Notes: generated by a model from the sequence alone, not told the origin. A DNA stretch of 64,000 bases from Breviolum minutum Mf 1.05b.01 (GCA_000507305.1 DF240065.1:64125-128124), one strand, 5' to 3'; shown: positions 44,601-52,726, counted from the first letter of the stretch. Program-made: numbers and translations.

Positions 44601-44603
44601 TGA
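24964..44603 (+). CDS. sulfite reductase, Met5/Ecm17-type fusion (whole gene)
   Basis: One plus-strand gene of about fifty short exons. In order it encodes a PFOR-like segment, a flavodoxin domain and a siroheme/4Fe-4S sulfite reductase hemoprotein, the order found in fungal Met5/Ecm17. It should catalyse six-electron reduction of sulfite to sulfide for cysteine synthesis, with electrons passing through the flavodoxin part, normally from a flavoprotein partner (Met10 type) that is not seen here. Exon joins were deduced from conserved protein motifs and nearly all obey AG|G at the acceptor. The 5' end is not located (exons before 24964 are expected). The 3' end is uncertain: reading through from the last clear exon (44268) stops at 44603. 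Confidence 0.85.
26197..26313. mobile_element. TIR element inside intron 26161-26415 (TACCCTCCC family)
   Basis: Ends TACACCCCTGAAGTTTAAGA and CTTTTCGGGGTTTTACAC are degenerate inverted copies. The centre AAAATGGATGGTTGGAAGAC is the family signature, shared with the 38.2 and 49.3 kb copies. Confidence 0.65.
28436..30730 (+). CDS. sulfite reductase exons: flavodoxin domain
   Basis: Exons: 28436-28494 (VTILYSSDTGHAEECAKAVA, the FMN phosphate loop), 28575-28593 (a 19-nt exon, RQCRNG), 28711-28801 (AVRCATMDSFDVGALTAEPL, VVFCVATAGKG), 28993-29045 (GEFCGNGRNFFQKLSDRS), 29354-29413 (DLKYCMFGLGDSHYWGKGTE), 29712-29804 (FNFAKPARDLDAMLEKMGAQ, GFGDDQ) and 30659-30730 (DVDQYHTGFAEWKGQLFSRL). The SSDTGHAEE, ATAGKGEF and FGLGDSHYW motifs are those of FMN-binding flavodoxin domains in sulfite and P450 reductases. 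The acceptor at 29712 (AAAG|TTC) is the one junction here that lacks the AG|G signature and is less certain. Confidence 0.85.
31232..31261. repeat. (AAAC)n microsatellite
   Basis: About seven tandem AAAC units inside intron 30731-31321. Confidence 0.9.
31322..36071 (+). CDS. sulfite reductase exons: hemoprotein, N-terminal half
   Basis: Exons: 31322-31378, 31633-31665 (VETKQLRGSMK), 32085-32114 (ESLDDITTGQ), 32351-32389 (DTKLIKSHGSYQQ), 32748-32784 (DDRDLREERQKM), 32811-32846 (SMKSANFFVVK), 33728-33780 (VRLPGGFCTAEQWIAMD), 34193-34276 (DICQNFANGTLKITTRQTWQ, VHGVLKRD), 34546-34575 (VKNTMRAMNK), 34804-34872 (ACMDTVAACGDVCRNVLCTS), 35129-35186 (ELHNEILHYTYDIHDHCLP), 35617-35652 (SGAYHEIFLMQ) and 35977-36071 (DEMAEKIQVMGSTPVEEEPL, YGLTYLPRKFK). 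The Arg of TTRQTW, the Arg of CRNVLC and both Lys of PRKFK correspond to the sulfite/siroheme-binding residues of E. coli CysI (R83, R153, K215, K217). All are kept, so an active enzyme is expected. Confidence 0.88.
32597..32701. mobile_element. TIR element inside intron 32390-32747 (TACCCTCCC family)
   Basis: Left end TACACTCCCTCAAACTAACC, right end TGTTAGTCTTATGGAGGGTA. The centre has the CTTTTGGGGAACTCCATTTT word typical of the family. Confidence 0.7.
33447..33535. mobile_element. GGTGGTTTCA family element in intron 32847-33727
   Basis: Carries CTAGGTGGTGGTTTCAAACA and GGGGGAATGATCCAATCTGA, then GTGCACCAACTAG. The same order occurs near 36.41, 51.57 and 52.73 kb (GGGGAAATGATCCAATTTGA, AACCACCAACTAG). 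Confidence 0.55.
33789..33828. repeat. (CAA)n microsatellite
   Basis: Roughly eleven CAA/CGA units just inside the intron that follows the GFCTAEQWIAMD exon. Confidence 0.9.
35701..35809. mobile_element. TIR element inside intron 35653-35976 (TACCCTCCC family)
   Basis: Inverted ends CTACATCCCCGAAAACTAAC and GTTAGATTTCAGGGATGTAG. Centre AAAATGATGGTTTGGAAAGG matches the family signature. Confidence 0.7.
36409..36525. mobile_element. GGTGGTTTCA family element in intron 36072-36573
   Basis: Contains CTTGGGGAAGATGAACCCAA, TTTTTTCAGATGGGTTGGGT and AACCACCAGCTAGGAATC, the family word order. Confidence 0.5.
36574..40651 (+). CDS. sulfite reductase exons: hemoprotein, middle
   Basis: Exons: 36574-36628 (VAVAIPPSNDVDLFAHCA), 36982-37017 (FIAIIENGKLMG), 37239 to about 37330 (FNVAVGGGLGFTHNNQKTHP), about 37790-37846 (KYVCECILTVARDFGD), 38368-38432 (TGRKHARVKYTVEDFGPAWF), 38801-38836 (EQVEERLGYPLE), 39284-39323 (AKPYEFQHRGDMH), 39809-39876 (WVKANDGTWSCGLLIPIGR), 40155-40199 (ESSRVCIRKIAELLK), 40423-40488 (GGFRMTCNQSLVLENITEVL) and 40610-40651 (AKKSKVQALLDEYK). 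The series tracks CysI from its VVIPP segment through VGGGL, RKNAKTKYT and GDFRITANQN. The 3' edge of the 37239 exon and the 5' edge of the next were not fixed because a CAA/CAG tract lies between them. Confidence 0.88.
37686..37768. repeat. (CAA)n/(CAG)n tract at a sulfite reductase exon edge
   Basis: About 28 CAA/CAG triplets. The frame through them encodes Asn/Ser runs joined to KHQRPIQLNRKYVCECI, so part could be translated. I place it in the intron because the conserved protein needs only KYVCECI, but the acceptor was not fixed. Confidence 0.85.
38208..38315. mobile_element. TIR element inside intron 37847-38367 (TACCCTCCC family)
   Basis: Good inverted ends: TACCCTCCCTAAAACTAACA and TGTTAGTTTCAGGGTA. 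Centre AAAATGGATGGTTGGAAGAT. This and 16227-16572 give the clearest family consensus. Confidence 0.8.
38544..38620. repeat. (ATA)n/(GAT)n microsatellite
   Basis: TAATAATAATAA followed by about sixteen GAT/ATG triplets and a degenerate GATAGTGAT tail, within intron 38433-38800. Confidence 0.9.
40788..44603 (+). CDS. sulfite reductase exons: cluster-binding C-terminal part
   Basis: Exons: 40788-40827 (ETTVSGLRRNMVA plus first base of the next Cys), 41367-41404 (VALPTCPLAFAE), 41950-42018 (AERYLPTLVERLEAVADKAG), 42307-42353 (EDIVIRMTGCPNSCG), one unresolved exon near 42.83-42.86 kb (frame WKFKFVGI), 43051-43078 (APGTYNMYL), 43149-43204 (ADFVGKRLNTLYAESVSE), 43668-43715 (DEIIKILTPMFSSFAK) and 44268 onward (EKGKEERFGDYLIRKGHIK). 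The spliced VACVALPTCPLA and GCPNSCG supply the four cysteines of the siroheme-linked 4Fe-4S cluster (C-x5-C and C-x3-C), matching CysI C434, C440, C479 and C483. After GHIK the frame stays open to 44603, but ACATCAA/AGATCAA on either side of a T-rich stretch (44320-44358) hints at another splice. Confidence 0.87.
41111..41335. mobile_element. two introner-like elements inside intron 40828-41366
   Basis: 41111-41220 carries AAATCCTGCACC, ACTGGTGAACGCCGGATTTC and the right end CCATCAACAGTATGG of the TACTGTTGATGG family (left end degraded). 41240-41335 is a reversed ATACTACCC-family copy (GGGATCCTTATCATACTTAT ... AACCCAAACAACCAGG). Confidence 0.6.
41835..41910. mobile_element. ATACTACCC-family introner in intron 41405-41949
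   Basis: AGGGAATGAAATCCTACCCA, GTTATATGGGGATTACAACA and GGATCCCTCTTAAACG match the family order. Confidence 0.6.
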
Positions 44604-45920
44604 TTTTTATTGTATAGCATCTATCCCCCCCCAAAAAAATAAAGGAAAAATGGTTGTTTCATACTTAATGGTGTGTTTTTTCTGTAAAACATCAACCCCC
44701 AACCCCCCCCAAAAAAAAAAAATATGAGAATTTCATATACTTAATGGTTCTTTATCTCTTCATCGGGTCGTCCCAACCGAGGATGAAAGATGGTCGCGAT
44801 TGGTGGACGACTCCTGAGGTGTGAACGATCCGAGCCATCCGAACGTTCCATGCATTCCATGTTCTTTTGATTTTTGTTGTTTAATAAGGATCCTTATTTC
44901 ATGGCTTATGAAACGATCCCAATATATCTGGGTAGTATAATCCCCTTGTATACCCCAACCAACCAGGTTTTTTTCAATGTTCTTTTGATTTTGTTGAAAA
45001 GCACCATTAAGAATCCGTCATGATTTTGATTTCCTTCCGAATTCAAAAGATACCTGATTTCATTTTTATCAGAATCCCAAGTACCAATTTTGCAGAGAAA
45101 CCAAAATTGAGCCCCTGAAAGAAAAATGATCATTCCAAAATTGATTTTCGAAAGACACCCATGATTTTCACCATGTTAAAAAAATAAAGCGGAGGGAAAG
45201 TTGCGTGTTTTGTTGAAAAAAATCGAAGGAGATGGGATGTGTGGGGCGAGTCCAACATTCGCAAAAATTTGCCAGATTCTTTGTAGGAATCTGCAATCTA
45301 GGCATTTTTGTTTGTTGCCTAAAAGGAGTGCCAAGGCCAGCTCTCCTCAATCCCATTTGCCACTAGAGGGCAGTTTGTGCGAAAAAGATCTGTTAAAAAT
45401 ACGTACAGAAAACACCGGGAAACATCGGAAAAGTTTGAAATTGTGTGATATAGAAACTTAGCTACTGTTATGCAATGTTATGCACTGTGAAACCTTCGAA
45501 AAGATGAGATAAATGATGAAACTATCAACAGATTCTGGGGTAAAAAACCCTCCACAGCGGAGCCATACTATTTGCGAAGACACCTCAAGATTCTGAGGAA
45601 TTTTCATCCAAGAATCTCCACTCTTTTGTGGCCTTTGATTGGTATTCCTATAGGGGCTATTGTTTTGTGCCTACAACATTATCCATTGAAACATTGCACG
45701 CATAACAATCACAATTGGGTAGCAAGGGGACACTGGAGAAGGTGAATTTTTGTTCAAGACTCCTGCACCAAATTGATGCGGAAAAGAATCCAATTTCACC
45801 AAAAGGCTTCATCTCAACTGCTTTGCTAGATTTGTACCTTCTATGGATCTCAGTTTTATGGACAAGTAAGAAGAAAGCAACTTTGTCCAAGTAGAGAATG
45901 TTGACATTCAAACTGCCCTG
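44604..45920. other. intergenic stretch after the sulfite reductase gene
   Basis: C-run/A-run blocks near 44625 and 44700, and a reversed ATACTACCC-family element at 44881-44972 (GGATCCTTATTTCATGGCTT ... ATACCCCAACCAACCAGG). EDERWSRLVDDS near 44.79 kb may be a short exon but is unsupported. Confidence 0.4.
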
Positions 45921-45924
45921 GGAC

Positions 45925-46030
45925 GCCAAGAAAGGCCCTTGTTGGCCTTGGCAGCCCTGGAAACAAATTCGCGAGTGAATTTGTGTTCCAAACAGCTTGC
46001 ATCAAGAGGTGGTGTTCATCCTCTTTCGCT
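45925..46030 (+). CDS. candidate exon, LLALAALETNSRVNL
   Basis: Open reading GRQERPLLALAALETNSRVN then LCSKQLASRGGVHPLSLLF. The helical, Leu/Ala-rich pattern with Asn resembles an armadillo-type repeat, but one unit is too little to name a family. AAG|GCCC upstream could be an acceptor. Confidence 0.35.
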
Positions 46031-46631
46031 TCTCTTCAGCTTCTCTTTAGGTTACATGTTTTCGGGAATTTGAAAAGGTGTGTTTGATCTTGATCTTTTC
46101 CAAGTCAATAAATGCATGTTTGATAGTCATGACACATGAAAAATTCAAACACAATTTGCCTACAACATTCATTTTTCAAAATCACGTGAAACCTATTGGA
46201 TGTAAAACCTGATGCAACTATGACATTCATGTGTCATGGTAGTAACACATGAAACGTCCAGTACAGCGCAAATGAGCAACTTATGGGATGCAAAAACATT
46301 CTTGATGTATTAAAAAAGAGCGATCTTTTTCATTGGTCTCAAAGTTTCGTAACTCGGAATCTTTTTCCAAACTTTCTTTGATGATATCACCTGACAACTT
46401 GGGTTGTTTTTGGTTGCTTCCAATCATTGAGGATTGGAGGGCCTAGCTGGTAGAGAAGCAGCAATCTCCGGTTCACTTAGGATGAGTCCAAAGTTGCGAA
46501 CGTTGCGCTTTTGCGACCCGTCGCAACTTACATTTCAGTCACAGGTCTCATATGCAGAGTGGGATCAACTTGCGAAAACTCATCAATGATGTCATCATAC
46601 TAATAGTAATATAGTAAAACTCATAGTATTA

Positions 46632-46735
46632 ATGTTAATGCTAGCGATAATGATGGTGATAACGATGATGACAATGGTAATGATGGTGATAATGATGATA
46701 ATGATAATGATATTGAAAATAGTCATCCTTATTCA
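46632..46735. repeat. GATAATGAT-type simple repeat
   Basis: Degenerate GATGGTGATAATGATGATAA repetition; the frame through it gives a meaningless Met/Ile-rich peptide. Confidence 0.8.
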
Positions 46736-46876
46736 TCATCACTATTCTCTAATCATATTCACATGTTCTTCATTGTCAAGTTTTTTTCACCATCACAATA
46801 GTGATAATCAAAATGGCCCACAAATATAGAGATAAGAACAATATTCATCAATCTCAACCTCATGTTTTACCCGCAG

Positions 46877-47031
46877 GATGTTCAACCACTCCTCTTTCTC
46901 GGGACCAGTTTTCCCATCCCACAGAGTCCCAAGCTTGAAGCTCGCCTGTGCGAAACGGAAAAGAAACATGAAGGTTGCGTAGAAACACGAAACAGCAACG
47001 GCTTGAAAGCTCAATTTGGTTGATCAAGTCC
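46877..47031 (+). CDS. candidate exon before the 47.3 kb open frame
   Basis: After CCCGCAG| the plus strand reads DVQPLLFLGTSFPIPQSPKL, EARLCETEKKHEGCVETRNS and GLKAQFG to a stop at 47023. The acceptor fits the AG|G rule and the composition is protein-like, so it is probably an upstream exon of the same gene as 47330-48622. Confidence 0.4.
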
Positions 47032-47329
47032 CAACATGTCAAACATGTCCAACATGTTTTGTTTCAAAGGAATCCTTTTACGGTGAGAATGTATAGCTCC
47101 CCCCGGACAAAAAAGGTGCCAGGTTGGTGTTGCTTTTTATTGAATGGATTTTCTCAGGGAGAGTCGTATGTGTGACATGGAGCATCTTGTGACGGTTCAA
47201 GGCATGTTGCTTTGATCACATGAAAAGCACTTCATTTCCAGATTTCCAGGTTGATTTACACAAAAAAAGAAACCGGATTTTTTTTTAAATCTCGGAAAAA
47301 CCTACCGAGTTTCTTCAATTACCCAATTT

Positions 47330-48622
47330 TTGAATCAATGTCGTTGTAGTAAACTTCGCGAATGTCCACATGTCCCGGTTCGCGTCATGTTGCAATGGCC
47401 AGGGTCACCACCATCTGGTGGTAAACGACGCAGTGAGGAGAGTGGTCCCGCATTTGCTGATCTTCCATCCCCGCCAGTAAGGCGTTGGACATTAGGAGTC
47501 CCAAAGCATGCTGCAGGACAGGGAAGATTTGTTTTGGAACCCATTGAAAATGAAAAGTCTGAACGATCTCAAAAGCATCGTTTGACACCTGACAAATGGT
47601 CCTTAGCATCTATTGGAAGTCGTCGTTCCTCACGGCAAAGTTCCTTGCCGCCTTTGGACATGGATGATGGTGATTTGGAAGATGGGCGTCGTCTTAAAGG
47701 ATGTCGAGGTGCCTCAGAATATTTGGCCAGGCAAGATCCAAGTAATGGATTGAGTGCTTATGAGCAATTCTTTGTGAAGGAAGCATTTTTGAGATTCAAG
47801 TCAAGTGGTGCTGAAATGAATTGTAGTGATGTCTATGATGTTCTTATCCATTTAGGATATTTGGGCATTACTGATGATGCCGCGACCTTGTTGGCCAAAG
47901 AGGTGTCAAGGTTTTCAACATTGGATTTCAAAGAACTGTTGAGAGTAGTAGAATCTGCTGGAGCCTATGAACTACAGCAGCTTCAAAGTGCCTTCAACCA
48001 TTTTGCGACATCGAAAACATCCAAAGTCGCGGATGAGGTGAACCAGGAAACGGAGGATGAGGCAGAGAAGGATAAGTATAATGGTTCTGATGAAAAGCCT
48101 GAGTGTTTTTTGCATGTTGCTCAACTTCCCTTCCTTCTCCATTCTCTTGGTATGACGTCTGATTGGCAAGCAATTCGAGAAACATTGCTGGAAGCCTTGG
48201 ATCGTGATTTTCCACATCTACCACGACTTTCTGATGCAGATGAAAGAATGTGGTTTTCCTTTTCCGAGGTGAACTTGATTTTAGCCACTCACCGTGCTGC
48301 TCATTGCTCCAGTTTGGCCTTGCTGGAATGTGCCGAGAGTCTTTTCTGTTCTGTAGCGAAGACGGAGAAAGGTCGTTTGGAAGTGAACATTCACAGAGTA
48401 CCTGAACTTCTTCGGCGCCTTCATGAGTATGATGTCTCTGAAAGTGTCCTCGACATTTGTAACTCAGCGAAAAATTGGACCAAAAAAAGTCATGAAGGCC
48501 CAACAAATAAGTGGACCCCTTTTCTTACGAAGGAACCATTTTGGCATCAAAAAATCTGTTCAAGTGTGGTTGCCATGTTTCTCTGGGAGAGTCAAAGGTT
48601 GCTTGGGAGAGTCAGAAGGTGA
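47330..48622 (+). CDS. large exon of an EF-hand-like protein, 430 codons open
   Basis: By far the longest frame in the window. Residues 1-130 are Ser/Arg/Pro-rich and probably disordered (PSPPVRRW, SRRSSRQSSLPPLDMDDGD). From residue ~143 there are repeated helix-loop-helix-like segments. Examples are FFVKEAFLRFKSSGAEMNCS then YDVLIHLGYL (147-178), EVSRFSTLDFKELLRVVESA (191-210) and LLHSLGMTSDWQAIRETLLE (269-288). EF-hand heritage is suggested by spacing and hydrophobic pattern, but the acidic loop ligands are mostly missing, so calcium binding is doubtful. The first ATG (47330) is not proven as the start. Conserved-looking sequence ends near residue 380 (SVLDICNSAK), so the last ~50 codons are probably intron. 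Confidence 0.75.
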   Translation: MNQCRCSKLRECPHVPVRVMLQWPGSPPSGGKRRSEESGPAFADLPSPPVRRWTLGVPKHAAGQGRFVLEPIENEKSERSQKHRLTPDKWSLASIGSRRSSRQSSLPPLDMDDGDLEDGRRLKGCRGASEYLARQDPSNGLSAYEQFFVKEAFLRFKSSGAEMNCSDVYDVLIHLGYLGITDDAATLLAKEVSRFSTLDFKELLRVVESAGAYELQQLQSAFNHFATSKTSKVADEVNQETEDEAEKDKYNGSDEKPECFLHVAQLPFLLHSLGMTSDWQAIRETLLEALDRDFPHLPRLSDADERMWFSFSEVNLILATHRAAHCSSLALLECAESLFCSVAKTEKGRLEVNIHRVPELLRRLHEYDVSESVLDICNSAKNWTKKSHEGPTNKWTPFLTKEPFWHQKICSSVVAMFLWESQRLLGRVRR

Positions 48623-49181
48623 TTTTTTGATTATCTTTCTGCATCAAAGGGAAGTCAAGGGTATCACTGTTCATTCGAATCTGCCGAAAACGGCTGAACT
48701 CACCCAGTGAGATTGACCAGTCACCTGAGTCACCTGATCAATGAAACCGAAAATGGCATGTCATCAACATCCTTACCATCTTGAGGTTTACCAGGAAAAC
48801 TCTACCAACTCTTAGCTCACTCGTGGGTAGTTTCAGATCCTGAAATCCTCGAATACCGCCTAGTTGCAGGGATTTGTTTACACTGCAAGGGCACTTTGGT
48901 GAACTTACCTTTTTTCAGTTTTTCAGTCTTTCAGTCTCATTATCAAGGAAAAAAAGTTGGAAATTGGCAAACTCTGTAATGTTCCCACATTTTCAAGTGT
49001 ACAATTGGTTGATCAAATTCAGGAGATGTTCGATCAACCAACATCAAGACATCGACCATCCATCCAACTGATGACAAAACCAAGCATTGCTTTGAAAAGC
49101 AGAGGATTTCCATGGATTTCCCGAAAAAAAACTGTGTTTTTTTTGTTGGCACAACTTCAAACGTTTCCGACTCCCACGAAG

Positions 49182-49266
49182 GTGGACGTTTGCGATCACG
49201 AAGACGTCCCACGGAGATGGCAGATGATAGTGGCAGTGATGTTTCGGAAGATGAGAATCATGCCAA
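49182..49266 (+). CDS. candidate exon, GRLRSRRRPTEMADDSGSD
   Basis: ACGAAG|GTGGACG opens GRLRSRRRPTEMADDSGSDV then SEDENHAK, ending before CAGTCC. The basic-then-acidic low-complexity composition suits a linker of the EF-hand-like gene. A TACCCTCCC-family element follows at 49288-49395. Confidence 0.4.
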
Positions 49267-49287
49267 GCAGTCCCTAAGATGAAGCCA

Positions 49288-49395
49288 TACTCCCCCGGAA
49301 GTTTACGGTTAGGCCCCTGAAAATTTGCTGTCCCAAAAGGAAAGTAGACTTCCAACCATCATTTTTAAAGGGCTAGCTTAAACTTCGGGGGTGTA
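49288..49395. mobile_element. TIR element (TACCCTCCC family)
   Basis: Ends TACTCCCCCGGAAGTTTACG and TAAACTTCGGGGGTGTA are inverted; centre CTTCCAACCATCATTTTTAA is the family signature in reverse orientation. Confidence 0.65.
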
Positions 49396-50341
49396 TCTCG
49401 CTGCATGTGTTTCATGGAAAGGAGCCATGCCCTACAAACCATAACAGGGCGCGATTTGCAGCGATTCCGCCAGTTTCCAATCACGTCTTAGGTATGAATC
49501 TATCTCAACACTCCTGTTTCATACAGAGATGTTTGGGACAATGTGGTGCAAAAAATTCAAGATGCTGTTTCATGCGGGGGGGATAGGAGTCCTGATCTTA
49601 GATTTCAGGGAGCAATTTTTTGTTTGGTATCACTCTTCTGTACTTTTCCCCCAAAGCTTTAACAAAGAGGACTCAACTCCATGGTTAGAAACCGATTGGT
49701 TTCTTGTTGGTTTTTTTGGTGCTGAACAAATCTGAAAAAATTATGTGATGGTTTTCCACTACAAAAAGATTTCTCAAAATCAACTGTCAATGTTGAAAGA
49801 AGTCTTGAGATGATCAATTGAGCAGTGACTAAAACCCTTGTTGTTTGGGGGATTTGTTGGAGATTATGCTACCCAGTTGGGTTATAGTAAATCATTATTA
49901 GGATTAACCAACCAGTATTTCATGGAAAGTTTCCGTCCGTTTCGTGGCTTGACTTAGGCCACATGACACTATGGCACTGAATGAATTCTTCATTTGGCTA
50001 CGACGAGTGCGTTGCTTGGAATTGGGCAAAAATTGGCAAAGATATCAAAAGGCGCGGTTGGCCGGCCAATCATGGGAATCTAAGGAGCCCCACTCCCCCA
50101 ATGCCACGGTTTCTGCCAGGAAATAGCGTGGCCTTGTCAAGGGGTTATTAACTACAATGATCCGTCAAAAGTCCCTTAATAAGGCCTTATTTCTTGGGGG
50201 CAGGCATTGGGTACATGAGCAAAGTTCTCAAGATTGTAGATTTGTCTTGTGACGTCGTCGAAAATAAGTTGCCAAAGATGGTAATCTGATACTGTATTGA
50301 TTGGGATCTAAATAGTTAGGATTTTCTACGGATGTATGTAC

Positions 50342-50451
50342 GGGTGTTTCCGTAAATGGTGGTGCCCCCAAATCCTCCATTTTAATAGGGTTTTCCATTA
50401 TACATATTAGAAACCATCCATTTTGGGGTACCACCATTTTAGGAAACCCCC
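50342..50451. mobile_element. GGGTGTTTCC-family element, GTAC flanks
   Basis: Left end GGGTGTTTCCGTAAATGGTG, right end CACCATTTTAGGAAACCCCC. GTAC lies on both sides (50338-50341 and 50452-50455), a likely 4-bp target duplication. Coding context not established. Confidence 0.8.
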
Positions 50452-51332
50452 GTACAGATGTATATTTCTTATATTGCCGCATCCTGGATCTGGCTTTTGA
50501 TTTCCCATCAACTCCAAGTCTACAACCCCCACCGGAAAAGCCAGCCGGATGCTGACACCGCTGGTGTCTTGTGTTTGGCAAACGGTGGTCACCAATCTTT
50601 AGCGTGACTGGCTTTTGTTGCTCTTTTTTCAAACTTGTGAGGGATTGTTTCTATCTACTGTATAACAATCCAAGGGAGCAGATAGAAGATATTCCACTAA
50701 AGAAAATGACCCTAGAAGTTGCAAATGGCTGACTAATTCTATCATCTACTCCAGAGATAAAAGGGATGAAAACGGTAACTTGAGACTTGAGACTTGCTGC
50801 AGGTGGCTATGGACACTGTTGGTAGCTTGGACGCACATGGACATTGACGTTTAGCATTCCCCTGTCGTTGTTGCCCTCCAGGCCATGTGGCGCCAACAGA
50901 GCTATCTACTTTGATATCAGGCGGAGAACATCGACATGGTTGGTTATGTATTCAGCTTGAGAAACTCATTTTTTCAGATGAATCAGTCACAAAAAAAATG
51001 CTTTTATGGAAGGACATGCCCAAAACGTTTGATTTTTGCTATGATTTTGAAGGGAAGATCTTGAGAAAAATACTAGCATAGGGCTCCAAGATGTTCATCA
51101 TGTCCAAAAAATGAAGGGTCTAATAAGTACTGATACTTCAGAAATCCTTTCTTCCAGTTGGAATAAAAAGATAAATACAACCTTTGTAAGATAACCCAAA
51201 AAAAAACAAGACGGCAATGGAAAATCATCATGTTTAATAGGAGATACATCTTGATTCATGGTTAGCTTTCCAGGGTGTAATGATGCAAAGTCATCTTTTT
51301 GGGTTCAAGATTTCAACCATCAATTCAACACT

Positions 51333-51428
51333 TACCCTCCTGGAAACTAAAGTATCCCCTTTTAAAGGTACTTTTGAAGATAATTTTCCTTTTCCACAGG
51401 TGGGATATCTTAGTTTTTTGGGAGGGTA
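51333..51428. mobile_element. TIR element (TACCCTCCC family), diverged
   Basis: TACCCTCCTGGAAACTAAAG at the left and TTAGTTTTTTGGGAGGGTA at the right are inverted; the centre has diverged from the family signature. Confidence 0.6.
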
Positions 51429-51569
51429 GTTTTCGTGTCATTTTCCGTTGAAACATTTAACGCCAGATTTGCCTGTGCTGCCTGAGCTGCAAGCAGGGAC
51501 ACCTAGGGAGGTTGGTTACCTAAATTGACGCCCTTAGGGGAGGGAAATGAAGCTATAGAGGTTTATCCA

Positions 51570-51662
51570 TGGTGGTTTCAAGTATGTTGTATTTTCACAC
51601 TTATATACCTGGGGAAATGATTCAATTTGACTAATCATTTTGAGATGGGTGGTTCAACCACC
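51570..51662. mobile_element. GGTGGTTTCA family element
   Basis: GGTGGTTTCAAGTATGTTGT at the left and GGTGGTTCAACCACCAACTA at the right, with GGGGAAATGATTCAATTTGA in the centre. It closely matches the copy at 52727-52825. Confidence 0.65.
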
Positions 51663-52092
51663 AACTAGTTATGGGCTACATTCTCTCATTCCCTACTGGC
51701 CAGCCAGTTGATATTTCCGAAATTTACCATGTGCACGGTGCCAGTTTGGGGGGAGTTTGTGGGTGGATTGGGGCACTTGGTTCAACCTTCCCTTTTTCCT
51801 TGGATGAATTGCAGCAACGCCACCTTGGGTGCCTAAGATGACAAGCTTTTGAGCAACTAAAAGTACACTCCAGGATCAACTAAGGAAAAGGATAGGCTGG
51901 AACATGGACCGAATGAATGAAGATGCATTTCTTTATTGAACATTGAACATGTAGATTTTCCAGCTACTTTAGTTTACCAGAGGTTTTTCACAGGAATCTC
52001 TTCGAAGTGTAATCTAAAAAAGTTTCACCACATCTTTTACTTGTTTTTAACATGCTTCACTTCCTGGCCATGCTTCAAAATTATTCCCGCCT

Positions 52093-52144
52093 GGAAAGTG
52101 GACCTGCAGCGAAAATATGATCAAACAGAGTGGCTGAGCGACCC
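52093..52144 (+). CDS. candidate exon, RKYDQTEWLSDPE
   Basis: VDLQRKYDQTEWLSDPE in frame, short and unsupported apart from composition. A GGGTGTTTCC-family element begins 40 bases downstream. Confidence 0.3.
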
Positions 52145-52181
52145 TGAGTCGGTTTCCAACCAAAACTGGCATTGTCATATG

Positions 52182-52281
52182 GGGGTTTCCTAAAATGGTG
52201 GTACCCAACGACCATCTGTTTTCCTACTAAAAATGATCATTTTGGGGTGTTTTGGGGGTACCACCATTTAAGGAAACACCT
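52182..52281. mobile_element. GGGTGTTTCC-family element, ATATG flanks
   Basis: GGGGTTTCCTAAAATGGTGG and CCACCATTTAAGGAAACACC are inverted ends. ATATG stands at both borders (52177-52181 and 52282-52286). Confidence 0.8.
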
Positions 52282-52531
52282 ATATGTTTTTTAGGGAAAA
52301 GTTCTACTTTTGAGTGGGAAAGTAAAGACACATCCTTCATTCATGGGTTTTCAACCTACCATAGATAATCCCAAAGTGTCATATCTTCAAAAAAAAGCTG
52401 TGGATTTTAACCAAAAAAAAGAGACGTTCCCCCTTCGCTGAATTTATTACGAAATTCCCTTGTGAAGAGTCGAAGTTTGAGTGTTTTTTGTTTGGGTTGA
52501 GGTTTTTTACGAAAAAAAACTCAATACTAAG

Positions 52532-52660
52532 GAAGAGTTCTTCCGAGAACTTGGGCTAGAACCTGCAGCTCCATTCAGTTTTGATGTGGTGGATTGTTTG
52601 AAAAGACATTGCAGCCTCATGAAGGATTTGACCATGGAAGAGGCGCGCCTTCTCCCAACA
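52532..52660 (+). CDS. candidate exon, EEFFRELGLEPAAPFSFD
   Basis: ACTAAG|GAAGAGTTC opens EEFFRELGLEPAAPFSFDVV, DCLKRHCSLMKDLTMEEARL and LPTP. The acceptor fits AG|G. The helical, charged pattern agrees with the neighbouring EF-hand-like exons. The 3' edge is approximate; a GGTGGTTTCA element starts at 52727. Confidence 0.5.
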
Positions 52661-52726
52661 CCCCCTTTTTCTGTTGATTTTTTCCCTTTTTTCATCCGCA
52701 AAACTGCGGGGTGTTATTTTGAATCT

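Noticed and set aside
44217..44603. 128-codon ORF as a separate small gene
   Set aside because: Its N-terminal 17 codons are intron; EKGKEERFGDYLIRKGHIK belongs to the last clear exon of the sulfite reductase.
50228..50632. 134-codon minus-strand ORF
   Set aside because: It runs straight through the GGGTGTTTCC-family element at 50342-50451, so much of it is element sequence. A short exon within it is possible but unsupported.
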